64,000 nucleotides of DNA from JAQVEM01 sp964601205 (GCA_964601205.1 CAZRML010000005.1:62001-126000); one strand, 5' to 3'. Positions 9,023 through 18,852 are shown, counted from the stretch's first letter. Program-made: numbers and translations. The notes: a model not told the origin generated them from the sequence alone.

Positions 9023-11125
9023 TTGAGGTCAGGGAATTTTTTTTGTCCTTGTTCCATAGCATTAATTGGAGCCTCAAGGAAAAAGGGGAAAGTAGGTAAT
9101 GTAATACTCGAGAATATAATAAGCTCGGGATTTAAAGGAAGATTATTCCCGGTCAATCCAAATGCAGATAAAATAAAAGGTATTAAGTGCTATCCATCAG
9201 TTTTAGAAATTCCTTCAGATATTGACCTTGCTTTAATGGCTATTCCCGCCCGGTATGTATGTCAGGTTCTTGAGGATTGTTCAAAGAAAAATGTAAAATG
9301 GTCTATTATAATATCAGCAGGTTTCAAGGAAGCAGGAGTGGAAGGCATGAAGAGAGAAAGCCAGCTGATGGAAATAGCCAGAAAATATAGTATTAGAATA
9401 CCGGGTCCTAATTGTCTTGGAGTTATAGATAACGCCTGTCCCCTGAATGCAACGTTTTCAACAAGCATACCCCCGTTAGGTAAAATAGGATTTTTATCTC
9501 AATCGGGTGCAGTTGGTACCTCTGTTCTTGATTGGGCTAAAACGGGCAACATAGGGTTCTCTAAATTCGTTTCACTGGGTAATAAAGCGGATATTTCGGA
9601 AAATGATATTATTAATGAATGGGAACGCGAGAAAGAAACCACGGTTATAACGGGATATATTGAAGGTGTAAAAAATGGGAGAGAATTTATTAAAATATCT
9701 TCCAGAGTCTCTAAAAAAAAGCCAATAATCATAATTAAATCAGGTAATACAGACGCAGGAGCAAGAGCAGTATCATCTCATACCGGCACACTCGCCGGTT
9801 CTGCGAAAGCTTACGAGTCTGCTTTTAAGCAGGCAGGTATTATAAGGGCAAATACCGTAAAAGATTTTTTTAATTATGCCGCTGCTCTTTCATATCAACC
9901 ATTGCCTAAAGGTAAAAAAGTTGCAATAATAACAAATGCAGGTGGCCCGGGTATAATGGCTACTGACGAATGTGAAAAAAATAAGATAACAATGTCCACT
10001 CTGGGTACAGAGACCATAGAGAGTTTAAAAGAATTCTTACCCGGGGCAGCAAACTTTTATAATCCTGTAGATTTACTGGGAGATGCAGTGGCAGATAGGT
10101 ACAGACGGGCTCTCGAGGTGGTAATGGGAGACAGAAATGTTGATGCGGTAATAGTGTTGCTTACACCACAGGCGATGACACAGCCTTTAGAAATAGCCAG
10201 GGCAATCGTTGATGTTGCAAAAAGAAATGTGGAGGATAAAACAATACTGGCCAGTTTTATGGGAGGAAGTGAGGTAAGAAAAGCAGTAGAATTTTTATCA
10301 AGCAAGAATATACCCAATTTTGCTATTCCGGAAGAAGCTGTAGATACCCTGAAAGTTATGATGGAATATGCAGACTGGAAATCAAGAGAGGTTTACCCTA
10401 TTGAAACTTTTGATGTAGATAAGGAAAAAGTTAGAAAAATATTTTATAAGTGTCGTTCTGATGAAAGGCTGGAACTTGGAGAAATGGAGGCAAGAGGTAT
10501 TCTTGGGGCATATGAGATAGGGGTACCCGAAGCCGGGCTCTCACGTGATATTGTCGAAGCAGGGGAAATTGCAAAAAAAATAGGATATCCGGTTGTATTG
10601 AAAATAGTGTCTCCCAATATTTTACATAAAACAGATGTAGGTGGCGTCAGGATTGGGATATATGATGAAAAAGAATTAGAAGAAAATTATGATAATATTC
10701 TTTTTAATGTAAAAAGATATATGCCGGATGCCAATATCAGGGGAATACTGGTTCAGGAATTTGTTGAAGATAAAAAGGAGATCATTATAGGGGTAAATGA
10801 GGACCCCCAGTTCGGGCCGGTTATTATGTTTGGCCTCGGGGGTATATATGTTGAAGCACTAAAAGATGTTTCTTTCAGGATTGCCCCTTTAAGCAGGCAA
10901 ACTGCAAATGAAATGATTAAGGAAATTAAAACGATAAAACTGCTGGAAGGTATCAGAGGTGAAGAACCTTCAGATATTGATAGCGTGATTGAAATTATAC
11001 TAAAGGTTTCCCAGATGTTAATAGAATTTCCGGAAATAATAGAGATGGATATAAATCCGCTGTTTGTAAAGAAAATAGGAGAGGGCTCTATAGCCGGTGA
11101 TGCAAGAATAAGAATAGGAGGTTAG
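9023..11125 (+). CDS. acetate-CoA ligase (ADP-forming), fused alpha-beta
   Basis: A 700-residue ADP-forming acyl-CoA synthetase, giving acetyl-CoA + ADP + Pi to acetate + ATP + CoA. Domain order: CoA-binding Rossmann domain (from about residue 12, LIGASRKKGKVGN), a succinyl-CoA-ligase-like domain with the phosphohistidine loop SSHTGTLAGS (His253), then a C-terminal ATP-grasp domain with LHKTDVGGV. Alpha and beta subunits are fused in one chain, as in many anaerobes. The start TTG at 9023 follows GGAGG. The next gene follows after one base, so the two are co-translated. The exact acyl substrate cannot be read from sequence. Confidence 0.9.
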   Translation: MRSGNFFCPCSIALIGASRKKGKVGNVILENIISSGFKGRLFPVNPNADKIKGIKCYPSVLEIPSDIDLALMAIPARYVCQVLEDCSKKNVKWSIIISAGFKEAGVEGMKRESQLMEIARKYSIRIPGPNCLGVIDNACPLNATFSTSIPPLGKIGFLSQSGAVGTSVLDWAKTGNIGFSKFVSLGNKADISENDIINEWEREKETTVITGYIEGVKNGREFIKISSRVSKKKPIIIIKSGNTDAGARAVSSHTGTLAGSAKAYESAFKQAGIIRANTVKDFFNYAAALSYQPLPKGKKVAIITNAGGPGIMATDECEKNKITMSTLGTETIESLKEFLPGAANFYNPVDLLGDAVADRYRRALEVVMGDRNVDAVIVLLTPQAMTQPLEIARAIVDVAKRNVEDKTILASFMGGSEVRKAVEFLSSKNIPNFAIPEEAVDTLKVMMEYADWKSREVYPIETFDVDKEKVRKIFYKCRSDERLELGEMEARGILGAYEIGVPEAGLSRDIVEAGEIAKKIGYPVVLKIVSPNILHKTDVGGVRIGIYDEKELEENYDNILFNVKRYMPDANIRGILVQEFVEDKKEIIIGVNEDPQFGPVIMFGLGGIYVEALKDVSFRIAPLSRQTANEMIKEIKTIKLLEGIRGEEPSDIDSVIEIILKVSQMLIEFPEIIEMDINPLFVKKIGEGSIAGDARIRIGG

Positions 11126-11126
11126 T

Positions 11127-12194
11127 ATGATTCCGTTATTTTTTATTTCTAATCAGCCTTTTTCCGGTAAAAGCTCCATGTGCGTGGGTGTTGGCAAACT
11201 ACTCGGTGAGAAAGGTTTGAAAGTGGGTTATATGAAACCGGTAGGAACTCTGCCCACCAGGGTAGGAGATATCACTACGGATGAGGATGCTAAATATATA
11301 TCAAATATCTTAAGTGTGAAAGACGGACTTGAAGATATATGCCCTGTTGTTTTAACCCAGCTCCACGACCGGGAGGGCTTAAAAGACCCTGATTTTTCTA
11401 AAGGATTCATAGATGTAATTGAAGGAGCTTATAAAAGGATAAAGAAAAATAAGGATATTGTAATAATGGAAGGCGCGAAAAGCATTGAAGATGGTTGTTT
11501 TCTGGGTATATCTGCAAAGAAAATATGCGAAAAGCTTGGAGCGCGGATTATTATGGTAGTAAGGTACGATTCCGAAATTGTAGACCAGATTCTCCATGTA
11601 AAGCAATTTTTAAAAGACTATTTTTCTGGTGTTATTATAAACTGGGTTCCTAAAAGTCAGATGGATTATCTGGAAGAACTTATAATACCATTTTTAACTA
11701 AAAATAAGATTGAAGTTATTGGATATGTTGCTTCTGATAAAATATTATCCTCTGTAAGTATAAAAGAAATGGCTGATTTTCTCGGTGGTAAGATAATATG
11801 TGCCGAGGATAAAAAGGAAGAGTTAGTGGAAACATTTATGGTTGGCGCCATGGGACAGGAACAGGCTTTAAAATTCTTCAGAAGAAAAGCCAATAAAGCT
11901 GTAATAACCGGTGGAGACAGAGCAGATGTTCAGCTTGCTGCTCTGGAAACTAACACTAAATGCATGATACTCACAGGCAACTTTCAGCCGAGTACTATTG
12001 TCCTGGGAAGAGCGGAGGAGCTGGGCGTGCCGATGATTCTGGTCAATTTTGATACATTAACAGCAGTTGAAAAAGTTGGAGAAATTATTGGCCATGTCAG
12101 GTTCCATGAAATTAAGAAGATTGATAAAATAATTGAAGTGGCAAGAGAACATATAGATATAAATAAGTTAATGGGGATATCAAAAAATAATTAA
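11127..12194 (+). CDS. BioD-like P-loop plus DRTGG domain protein
   Basis: A 355-residue protein with an N-terminal dethiobiotin-synthetase-like P-loop domain (SNQPFSGKSS at residues 7-16) and a C-terminal DRTGG domain (about residues 215-330; ITGGDRADVQLAALET). This architecture equals the N-terminal half of long phosphotransacetylases but has no Pta catalytic domain. Such proteins commonly accompany ADP-forming acetate-CoA ligases and may regulate or assist them; that role is inference. The P-loop lacks the first glycine of GxxxxGK(S/T), which I believe is usual for this subfamily. The ATG follows AGGAGG. Confidence 0.82.
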   Translation: MIPLFFISNQPFSGKSSMCVGVGKLLGEKGLKVGYMKPVGTLPTRVGDITTDEDAKYISNILSVKDGLEDICPVVLTQLHDREGLKDPDFSKGFIDVIEGAYKRIKKNKDIVIMEGAKSIEDGCFLGISAKKICEKLGARIIMVVRYDSEIVDQILHVKQFLKDYFSGVIINWVPKSQMDYLEELIIPFLTKNKIEVIGYVASDKILSSVSIKEMADFLGGKIICAEDKKEELVETFMVGAMGQEQALKFFRRKANKAVITGGDRADVQLAALETNTKCMILTGNFQPSTIVLGRAEELGVPMILVNFDTLTAVEKVGEIIGHVRFHEIKKIDKIIEVAREHIDINKLMGISKNN

Positions 12195-12196
12195 TT

Positions 12197-13237
12197 TTGA
12201 AACGTATTATGGGAGAAGTCTTTTCAAATAATTATTCAATTGTTATAGATGCTATGGGGGGAGATTTTGCTCCCGGCGAAATTATAAAGGGTGCGCTTGA
12301 GGCAAAAGAAATCTACGGGGCAAACATCAAACTGGTAGGTAGTGTAGATAAGATTAAGAAGATAGCAGAATTAAACGGTATGAATCTGGACGGTATGGAT
12401 ATTATGCCCAGCTCGCAGGAAGTGGGTATGAATGAATCCCCTTCAGAGGTATTGAGGAAGAAAAAGAAATCATCAATTTTTATAGGCTCAAAGTTTGTGT
12501 CCGGAGAAGATAAAAGCACCTTTATTTCTGCTGGTAACACAGGCGCAGTGATGGCCTGCTGCCTTTTTAACATAAGAAGAATAAAGAGTGTAATAAGGCC
12601 GGCTATTGCTGTGGTAATACCTTTAGACGAGAAAAAGGTGGTATTGATTGATGCAGGAGCCAATGCGGATTGCAGGTCATTATTTTTAAAGCATTTTGCT
12701 ATTATGGGCAAAGTGTATTCCGAGAACATCCTCGGAGTAAAAAACCCGAGAGTAGCTCTGGTTAATATAGGAGAAGAAGAAAAGAAAGGAAACGAGGTAA
12801 CAGTTGAGAGCCATAAACTACTTAAGGATTATCCTGGTATTAATTTTATCGGGAATGTAGAGGGCAGGAGCCTTTTTGAAGGTGTTACAGATGTAGCGGT
12901 TTGTGATGGTTTCGTGGGAAATGTAATATTGAAATTAATTGAAGGCATGGCAGGGTTTTTTTTCGGGGAAATAAAGAGTATCCTGACTTCAAGTGTTATG
13001 ACGAAAATTTCATCCCTTGGTATTAAATCTTCACTGGTAAAAATGAAAGAAAAATTTGATTATGAAGAGTACGGGGGTGCACAGCTTCTGGGGCTTAACA
13101 GGCCGGTAATAATTTCTCATGGTAGTTCAAGGGCAAAAGCAATTAAGAATGCGGTAAAAGTAGCCATCGAAAGTCTGGAATCAAATCTTACCGGTAAGAT
13201 AAGTGAAGAGATAAACAGGGTAAATTATAAAAGGTAA
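12197..13237 (+). CDS. plsX: phosphate acyltransferase PlsX
   Basis: Converts acyl-ACP to acyl-phosphate for phosphatidic acid synthesis. The 346 residues include the signature start IVIDAMGGDFAPGEIIKGA, then SAGNTGAVMA and a conserved DGFVGNVILK. TTG at 12197 is only two bases after the preceding stop; ATG at 12209 is an alternative that keeps the conserved region. It precedes acpP, whose product carries its substrate, and the FakA-like gene upstream would make the same acyl-phosphate pool by another route. Confidence 0.95.
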   Translation: MKRIMGEVFSNNYSIVIDAMGGDFAPGEIIKGALEAKEIYGANIKLVGSVDKIKKIAELNGMNLDGMDIMPSSQEVGMNESPSEVLRKKKKSSIFIGSKFVSGEDKSTFISAGNTGAVMACCLFNIRRIKSVIRPAIAVVIPLDEKKVVLIDAGANADCRSLFLKHFAIMGKVYSENILGVKNPRVALVNIGEEEKKGNEVTVESHKLLKDYPGINFIGNVEGRSLFEGVTDVAVCDGFVGNVILKLIEGMAGFFFGEIKSILTSSVMTKISSLGIKSSLVKMKEKFDYEEYGGAQLLGLNRPVIISHGSSRAKAIKNAVKVAIESLESNLTGKISEEINRVNYKR

Positions 13238-13280
13238 GATAAAAAAATAGTAAAAGTAAAAAAATGCAAAAGGAGTGAGG

Positions 13281-13517
13281 ATGGAAAATTTTGACAAACT
13301 TAAAGAAGTTTTAGTTGAAGTACTTGGTGTTAAAGAAGAGGATATTAAGGCTGAAAGTAAATTTGTTGACGATCTGGGAGCTGATTCACTTGACCTGGTC
13401 GAACTTATTATGGCATTTGAGGATAAGTTTGAAATAGAAATAAGTGATGAGGATGCTGAAAAAATCGTTACAGTAAAGGATGCGCTGGATTATATTGATT
13501 CTCATTCCAAAAAATAA
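13281..13517 (+). CDS. acpP: acyl carrier protein
   Basis: A 78-residue acidic carrier protein. The phosphopantetheine attachment Ser36 sits in the invariant motif GADSLDLVEL. ATG at 13281 is chosen because AAAGGAG ends six bases upstream; an in-frame GTG at 13275 overlaps the ribosome site and is less likely. It shuttles fatty acyl intermediates in the cytoplasm. No fab condensing-enzyme genes follow; the next gene is rnc, as in many bacteria where fabF is elsewhere. Confidence 0.97.
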   Translation: MENFDKLKEVLVEVLGVKEEDIKAESKFVDDLGADSLDLVELIMAFEDKFEIEISDEDAEKIVTVKDALDYIDSHSKK

Positions 13518-13552
13518 TTTAAAAACCTGTAGAACATTTTTACCTTTAGAAG

Positions 13553-14290
13553 GTGGCGATTTTCTTTTTAATGAATGATGATGTAGATACCCTGGAAAAG
13601 AGAATAAAAAGCTGGCTAAAAGGTCTTGGAATTATTCCCGGAGATTTAAAAATATATGTTCAGAGTCTAACACACAGGTCTTATGCTCATCAGGAAAATA
13701 TTAAATCCAGGGGAAATGAGCAACTGGAATTTCTTGGAGATAGCGTGCTTTCTTTTATAATTACCTCCTACTTATATAAAAAGTATGGCCATTTTTCTGA
13801 AGGCAGGATGGCAAAAATAAGGTCTGTGCTGGTTAACAGGAAAACTCTGTTTCAAATAGCAGGGGATATTAAGGTGGATGAACAGGTGCTTCTGAGTGAG
13901 AATGAAGAATTGTGCAAGGGTAGAAAAAAAGCATCTATCCTGGCCAATACTATGGAAGCTCTAATTGGTGCTATTTTTATTGATAGGGGAATAGATTTTA
14001 CTTCAGAATGGGTTTTGAAAAGATATAAAGGAAAAATTAGTGAACGTATTAGAGCCCCTGAAATTATAGATTATAAAACCTATCTTCAGGAAATTATCCA
14101 GGCAGATTATTCTAAGCTTGTAATATATCGGCTGGATAAGTCCGAGGGGCCCGACCATAATAAATCGTTTTATTCTGTAGTAATGATTGACAATAGGGTT
14201 GTTGGTAAAGGCAGGGGTAAGAGCAAAAAGAATTCTGAGCAAAATGCAGCAAAAGATGCGTTAAATAAAATGTATAATTTAAATTTATAA
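13553..14290 (+). CDS. rnc: ribonuclease III
   Basis: Endonuclease for double-stranded RNA, used in rRNA processing. The protein has 245 residues from GTG 13553, or 239 from ATG 13571; neither start has an ideally spaced ribosome site. The RNase III domain shows NEQLEFLGDSVL (signature with catalytic Glu/Asp) and NTMEALIGAIFID. The C-terminal dsRNA-binding domain has DYKTYLQEIIQ and the GKGRGKSKKNSEQNAAKDAL helix. Gene order acpP-rnc-smc-ftsY is conserved widely. Confidence 0.95.
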   Translation: MAIFFLMNDDVDTLEKRIKSWLKGLGIIPGDLKIYVQSLTHRSYAHQENIKSRGNEQLEFLGDSVLSFIITSYLYKKYGHFSEGRMAKIRSVLVNRKTLFQIAGDIKVDEQVLLSENEELCKGRKKASILANTMEALIGAIFIDRGIDFTSEWVLKRYKGKISERIRAPEIIDYKTYLQEIIQADYSKLVIYRLDKSEGPDHNKSFYSVVMIDNRVVGKGRGKSKKNSEQNAAKDALNKMYNLNL

Positions 14291-14312
14291 TAATTATTTT
14301 GGGAAGTTTAAT

Positions 14313-16637
14313 TTGTATTTAAAGAACATAACACTTCGTGGCTTCAAATCTTTTAAAGATAAAAGCCAGTTATTTTTTGAGCCCGGGATTAGTGTAATCG
14401 TAGGTCCTAATGGAAGCGGTAAAAGTAACATAGCGGACGCAATCTCATGGGTTCTGGGTGAACAGAGCCCCAGAACACTGAGGGGCAATTCTATGGCAGA
14501 TGTTATTTTCAGGAGTAAAAAAGAGGAAATGGGAATTGCTGAAGTCTCCCTTCTATTTGATAATTCAAACCGATTATTTGATACGGAGTTCAGGGATGTT
14601 AAATTTACCCGCAGGGTTTTTTCTAAGGGCGGGAGTGAATATTTTATAAATTCCTCACCATGCAGGTTGATAGATATACAGGAGCTAACTGCTGACAGCG
14701 GAATTGGCAGAGGCCTTCATGTTATTGTAAATCAGGGGCAAATAAACCAGATTGCCCTGCTTAAGCCTTCGGAAAGAAAAGCGATAATTGATGGGATACT
14801 GGGGATTTCCAAACATAAAATCAGGAGAGATAAAGCACTGGTAAAACTGCAGAAGGTAAAAAATGATATTGATAGAGTTGATGACTTAATGGAAGAAATA
14901 AAGAGAACCATGGACCCGCTTGAGATTGAATCAAAAAGAGCAAGGAGATATTCAGAAATTTCTAATTTATTAAAAAGTGAGGCAGTATCTCTTTTTATTG
15001 GCAATCTTTATAATCTAAATAAAGATTGGGAAGAAGAAAATAACTTTTGTGTTGAAAATGAGGAGGAGCTGGAAAAAATAAAAGAAAAAAATTTATATCT
15101 TGAAGAAGAAAAAAATAAGCTGCTGAAAGTTATTGAAAAGGAGCAGGAAGAGTATGGAATATGGAGGAGTAAAATTGACTGGTTTAAATCTGAAACAAGT
15201 AATTTAAAAAATATTAAAAACATAGTTGAGAGTAAAGAAAATACATTCAGAACATTGTTAAATATGTTTGATGCAGAGATTAACCATTATATTGAAAATA
15301 GGAATCAATCCCCCGGCTTATTAAGGGATGATAAAAAAAATAATATATTGCTTCTTGTAAAAAATACTTCTCAAGATATGGATGAAGTAATTAATCTGTT
15401 ATTGAAATTTATAGATAATTTAAGAAACAAAATAAAAGATACTGCTGCCATTAAATATACCGGAAATGAAATCCGGCCTATTATTGAGCAGTTGAGAACA
15501 ATAAATAAGAACGTTAAAAAAACCTTAAATGATATGGAGCTAAAATCTTCAGAGGTATCGGGAAAGAGTGGAAATGATAATAAAGATAAAGAAGAAAGGC
15601 CGGGCAGGCTCGGGGATTTAAAGGAAATTTGCATGCTTAATCTGGGGAAAACCAGAAAGCTACATTTAATTTTAAAAGATTACCTTCTAATTTCAGAAGG
15701 TATGGAGAAAAAGATTTATCCGAAGTTTAGCGGGAGGAATGATTTAATTTCAAAAAACCGGAGGAAAATTGACAGTCTTGAAGAAGAAATAAACAGGATT
15801 AATATGACCCGGTTAAAACTGGAAAACAACCTTTACAAATCCGGGCTCAAAAAAGAGCAGATAAAAGAAAGGGTGGAAGCCATTACTGAAGATATTATAG
15901 ATAATTATAATATATCAATTGATTATGCTCTAAAGAGCTACACCCCCAGCGAAGATATAAAACAGTCGGAAGCCAGGGTAAGAAAATTAAAGAGTGAGAT
16001 TAAAAGTTATGGAACTGTAAACCCGAATGCTGCCATTGAATATGAAAGAATTAAAAAAAGATATGATTTTTTAGCTACCCAGAAAGGTGACCTGGTTGAG
16101 AGCAGGAAGAACCTGGACGAATTAATAAAGGATATTAACAGGCGGATTTCTGTTTATTTCTATAAGAAATTTGAAGAAATTAAAAAGTGCTTTACTGATT
16201 ATTTTAAAATTTTATTTCCCCTTGGCAAAGGAGAAATGCAGCTTGAGAGGGCCGATAATGAACGTAGCGATGATGAGGATGATATAGGGGTAGATTTGAA
16301 TGTAGATATTGGTAATAATAAATTTGTTAATCTTTCACTTCTATCGGGTGGAGAAAAATCTCTGGTTTCAATGGCTTTTCTTTTCTCCATTTATTCAATA
16401 AATCCCTCTCCTTTTTATATTTTTGATGAGGTAGATGCTGCCCTGGATGATGTAAATATCAGCCGGTTTTTGACCCTGATAAAAAAGTTTTCAGAAAAAC
16501 AGCAAATAATACTTATAACCCATCAAAAAAGAACCATGGAAATAGCCGATACAATATACGGAATCTCAATGCAGCCGGAAGGTGTTTCAAAGATAATATC
16601 TGAAAAAATAAGTAAAAATTATGCAAAAGCTGATTAA
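14313..16637 (+). CDS. smc: short SMC-family ATPase without visible hinge
   Basis: By position (rnc-smc-ftsY) and heads this is the chromosome-condensing SMC: Walker A GPNGSGKS at residues 31-38, GRGLHVIVNQGQINQI (usual GREGYSxIxQGxI), signature LSGGEK at about 677, and Walker B FYIFDEVDAALDD at about 701. It has 774 residues, while canonical SMC has about 1,150-1,200. Two charged coiled-coil arms of roughly 200 residues flank a Gly/Asp/Lys-rich stretch near 395-420, where the globular hinge with its conserved glycines should be; I see none. No stop, frameshift or repeat suggests a simple break. Start TTG 14313. scpA and scpB are not in the window. Confidence 0.88.
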   Translation: MYLKNITLRGFKSFKDKSQLFFEPGISVIVGPNGSGKSNIADAISWVLGEQSPRTLRGNSMADVIFRSKKEEMGIAEVSLLFDNSNRLFDTEFRDVKFTRRVFSKGGSEYFINSSPCRLIDIQELTADSGIGRGLHVIVNQGQINQIALLKPSERKAIIDGILGISKHKIRRDKALVKLQKVKNDIDRVDDLMEEIKRTMDPLEIESKRARRYSEISNLLKSEAVSLFIGNLYNLNKDWEEENNFCVENEEELEKIKEKNLYLEEEKNKLLKVIEKEQEEYGIWRSKIDWFKSETSNLKNIKNIVESKENTFRTLLNMFDAEINHYIENRNQSPGLLRDDKKNNILLLVKNTSQDMDEVINLLLKFIDNLRNKIKDTAAIKYTGNEIRPIIEQLRTINKNVKKTLNDMELKSSEVSGKSGNDNKDKEERPGRLGDLKEICMLNLGKTRKLHLILKDYLLISEGMEKKIYPKFSGRNDLISKNRRKIDSLEEEINRINMTRLKLENNLYKSGLKKEQIKERVEAITEDIIDNYNISIDYALKSYTPSEDIKQSEARVRKLKSEIKSYGTVNPNAAIEYERIKKRYDFLATQKGDLVESRKNLDELIKDINRRISVYFYKKFEEIKKCFTDYFKILFPLGKGEMQLERADNERSDDEDDIGVDLNVDIGNNKFVNLSLLSGGEKSLVSMAFLFSIYSINPSPFYIFDEVDAALDDVNISRFLTLIKKFSEKQQIILITHQKRTMEIADTIYGISMQPEGVSKIISEKISKNYAKAD

Positions 16638-17493
16638 AAATGTAAGTTATATCTGGAATAAATTCAGGGACAATAAAAAATTATTCTGGGAAGAGCTGGA
16701 AGAACAGATGATAGCAAATGATATAAGTATAGATACTGTAACCAGGATACTGGATAAAGTAAAAAGCAGCGCCTATAGCGAGAATGTAAATGATCCCGAA
16801 AAAATAAAAGCTTTAATAAAAGAACAGGTTATAAAAATTCTTGAAATAAATGGCTGCAGCCGATTAAATACATCAGATGTACCCCCGACAGTCTTACTGA
16901 TTGTGGGAGTAAACGGTTCGGGTAAGACTACTTCAGTAGCCAAAATGGCTAATTTATTTAAAAATGATGGTAAGAAAGTACTGATATCGGCAGCTGATAC
17001 TTACAGGGCTGCTGCTGTGGAGCAAATACAATATTATGCAGATAAACTGGGGATTGATATGGTTTATCATCAGAAATTGTCCGATCCGGGTGCAGTAGTG
17101 TATGATAGTATAGAAAAAGCAAAAGCAAAGGATATTGACGTGGTTATAATTGATACTGCCGGAAGGATGCAGACTTCTCATAATCTTATGGAGGAATTAA
17201 AGAAAATAAAAAAAGTAATAGAAGGAAGAATCAGGCGCAGTGTTGATGAAATACTGCTGGTTATTGATTCAACAACGGGTCAGAATGCAAAAAATCAGGC
17301 CGAGTTATTTAATAACTCTCTCGGTTTGACAGGAATTATTCTTACCAAGACTGACAGTACTTCAAAGGGCGGAATAGTTTTAACTATAAAAAATGATTTA
17401 AATTTACCGGTTAAAATGGTCACAGATGGTGAAAGTCTGGAGAATATATGTTATTTTGACCTGGTAGAGTTTGCTAATTCATTATTTTCCTGA
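16621..17493 (+). CDS. ftsY: signal recognition particle receptor FtsY
   Basis: A membrane-docking GTPase for SRP, 290 residues comprising essentially only the NG domain. Seen: G1 GVNGSGKTT near residues 96-104, ISAADTYRAAAVEQ, IIDTAGR and ILTKTDSTSKGG (usually TKLDGTAKGG). The acidic A domain of proteobacterial FtsY is absent, as in many Gram-positive-type bacteria. The ATG lies inside the end of smc (17-base overlap), implying coupled translation. The partner gene ffh follows after 30 bases. Confidence 0.95.
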   Translation: MQKLIKNVSYIWNKFRDNKKLFWEELEEQMIANDISIDTVTRILDKVKSSAYSENVNDPEKIKALIKEQVIKILEINGCSRLNTSDVPPTVLLIVGVNGSGKTTSVAKMANLFKNDGKKVLISAADTYRAAAVEQIQYYADKLGIDMVYHQKLSDPGAVVYDSIEKAKAKDIDVVIIDTAGRMQTSHNLMEELKKIKKVIEGRIRRSVDEILLVIDSTTGQNAKNQAELFNNSLGLTGIILTKTDSTSKGGIVLTIKNDLNLPVKMVTDGESLENICYFDLVEFANSLFS

Positions 17494-17523
17494 TTAAAAT
17501 TTTTTACTCAGAGGTTTATTAAA

Positions 17524-18852
17524 ATGTTTGATTCGCTGACAGCTAAATTTGAAGATTTATTTTACAGGATAAGAAATAAAGGTAAATTAAGCCCCGGTGA
17601 CCTGGATGTTGCTTTAAGGGAGATTAAGCTTGCCCTGCTGGAAGCGGATGTTAATTTTAAAGTGGTTAAAGAATTTTTAGAGAATGTTAAATCTAAAGCA
17701 GAAGGTGAACAAGTATTGGAGAGTCTGACCCCATACCAGCAGGTAGTAAAGATAGTAAATGAAGAAATTATTAAAATGCTCGGCTCCAGTAGCGGGGGTA
17801 TTAATTTCGCTTCCGGGGGTCCCACTATAATGATGATGATAGGGTTGCAGGGTTCCGGAAAAACTTCTACAGTTATAAAACTGGCTAATTTTGTAAAAAA
17901 TAAATTCCAGAAAAAAGTATCCATTGTTGCCGCAGATATATACAGGCCGGCAGCGGTATTACAGATAGAGGATATGGCAAAAAATCTCGGTATAGAAGTA
18001 TTTTCTGATAGTAACTCGGACCCGGTAGATATATCGGTAAGGGGAGTGGAATCATTCAAGAAATCAGGTAGTGACCTGATTATAATTGATACGGCGGGCA
18101 GGTTGCAGATTGATAAGGTTATGATGGATGAGATTATAAACATAAGAAAGAAAATTAAACCCCATGAGATATATCTGGTACTTGATTCTATGACAGGGCA
18201 GCAGGCAGTAAATATCGCCTGCGGTTTTAATCAGAGTGTTGAATATGATGGAGTAATTCTGACTAAATTAGATAGCGATACAAGAGGAGGTGCAGCATTA
18301 TCAGTATATTACATAGTTAAAAAACCAGTAAAGTTTATTTCAAACGGGGAAAAAGTTGATGATTTCGATATATTTTATCCTGAAAGAATTGCTTCAAGAA
18401 TACTGGGAATGGGGGACATTTTAACGCTGACCGAGAAAGCAGAAAAGGTTGTAAGTGAAAAGGAAGCGAAGAGATTTGAAGAAAAAATTTATAGAGATGA
18501 ATTGAATTTTGAGGATTTTTTAAGCCAGTTAAGAAGTATAAAAAAAATGGGTTCAATGGATAAGATTTTTTCAATGCTCCCCATTGCAAATAAAAATAAA
18601 CTGTTTAAAAATGTGAGCGTGGACGATTCTTATCTTGTCAGGGTAGAGGCTATAATCAATTCAATGACTCCGGAGGAAAGAAAGAAACCGCATATAATAG
18701 GAGGCAGCAGAAAAAAAAGAATTGCAGCCGGATGCGGTTGTTCGGTATCCGAGATTAATAGACTGCTAAAGCAATTCGGTAAGACGAAACAGCTGTTGAA
18801 ACAATTTTCCGGGATGAAAGGAAAGTTCGGGTTACCTACAGGTAATCTTTAA
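17524..18852 (+). CDS. ffh: signal recognition particle protein Ffh
   Basis: SRP54-type GTPase that binds signal peptides and SRP RNA. The 442 residues begin with an N domain; the G domain shows GLQGSGKTST, AADIYRPAAV, IIDTAGRLQ and TKLDSDTRGG. The C-terminal M domain has the RNA-binding block GSRKKRIAAGCGCSV. The usual G-x-G-x-x is here GCGCS with two cysteines, and the distal tail is short and not very methionine-rich. It functions with FtsY encoded immediately upstream. No SRP RNA gene was recognised in the window. Confidence 0.96.
   Translation: MFDSLTAKFEDLFYRIRNKGKLSPGDLDVALREIKLALLEADVNFKVVKEFLENVKSKAEGEQVLESLTPYQQVVKIVNEEIIKMLGSSSGGINFASGGPTIMMMIGLQGSGKTSTVIKLANFVKNKFQKKVSIVAADIYRPAAVLQIEDMAKNLGIEVFSDSNSDPVDISVRGVESFKKSGSDLIIIDTAGRLQIDKVMMDEIINIRKKIKPHEIYLVLDSMTGQQAVNIACGFNQSVEYDGVILTKLDSDTRGGAALSVYYIVKKPVKFISNGEKVDDFDIFYPERIASRILGMGDILTLTEKAEKVVSEKEAKRFEEKIYRDELNFEDFLSQLRSIKKMGSMDKIFSMLPIANKNKLFKNVSVDDSYLVRVEAIINSMTPEERKKPHIIGGSRKKRIAAGCGCSVSEINRLLKQFGKTKQLLKQFSGMKGKFGLPTGNL

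Noticed and set aside
17562..18143. 193-codon minus-strand frame inside ffh
   Set aside because: Antisense to the SRP54 GTPase domain with no recognisable motif or ribosome site.
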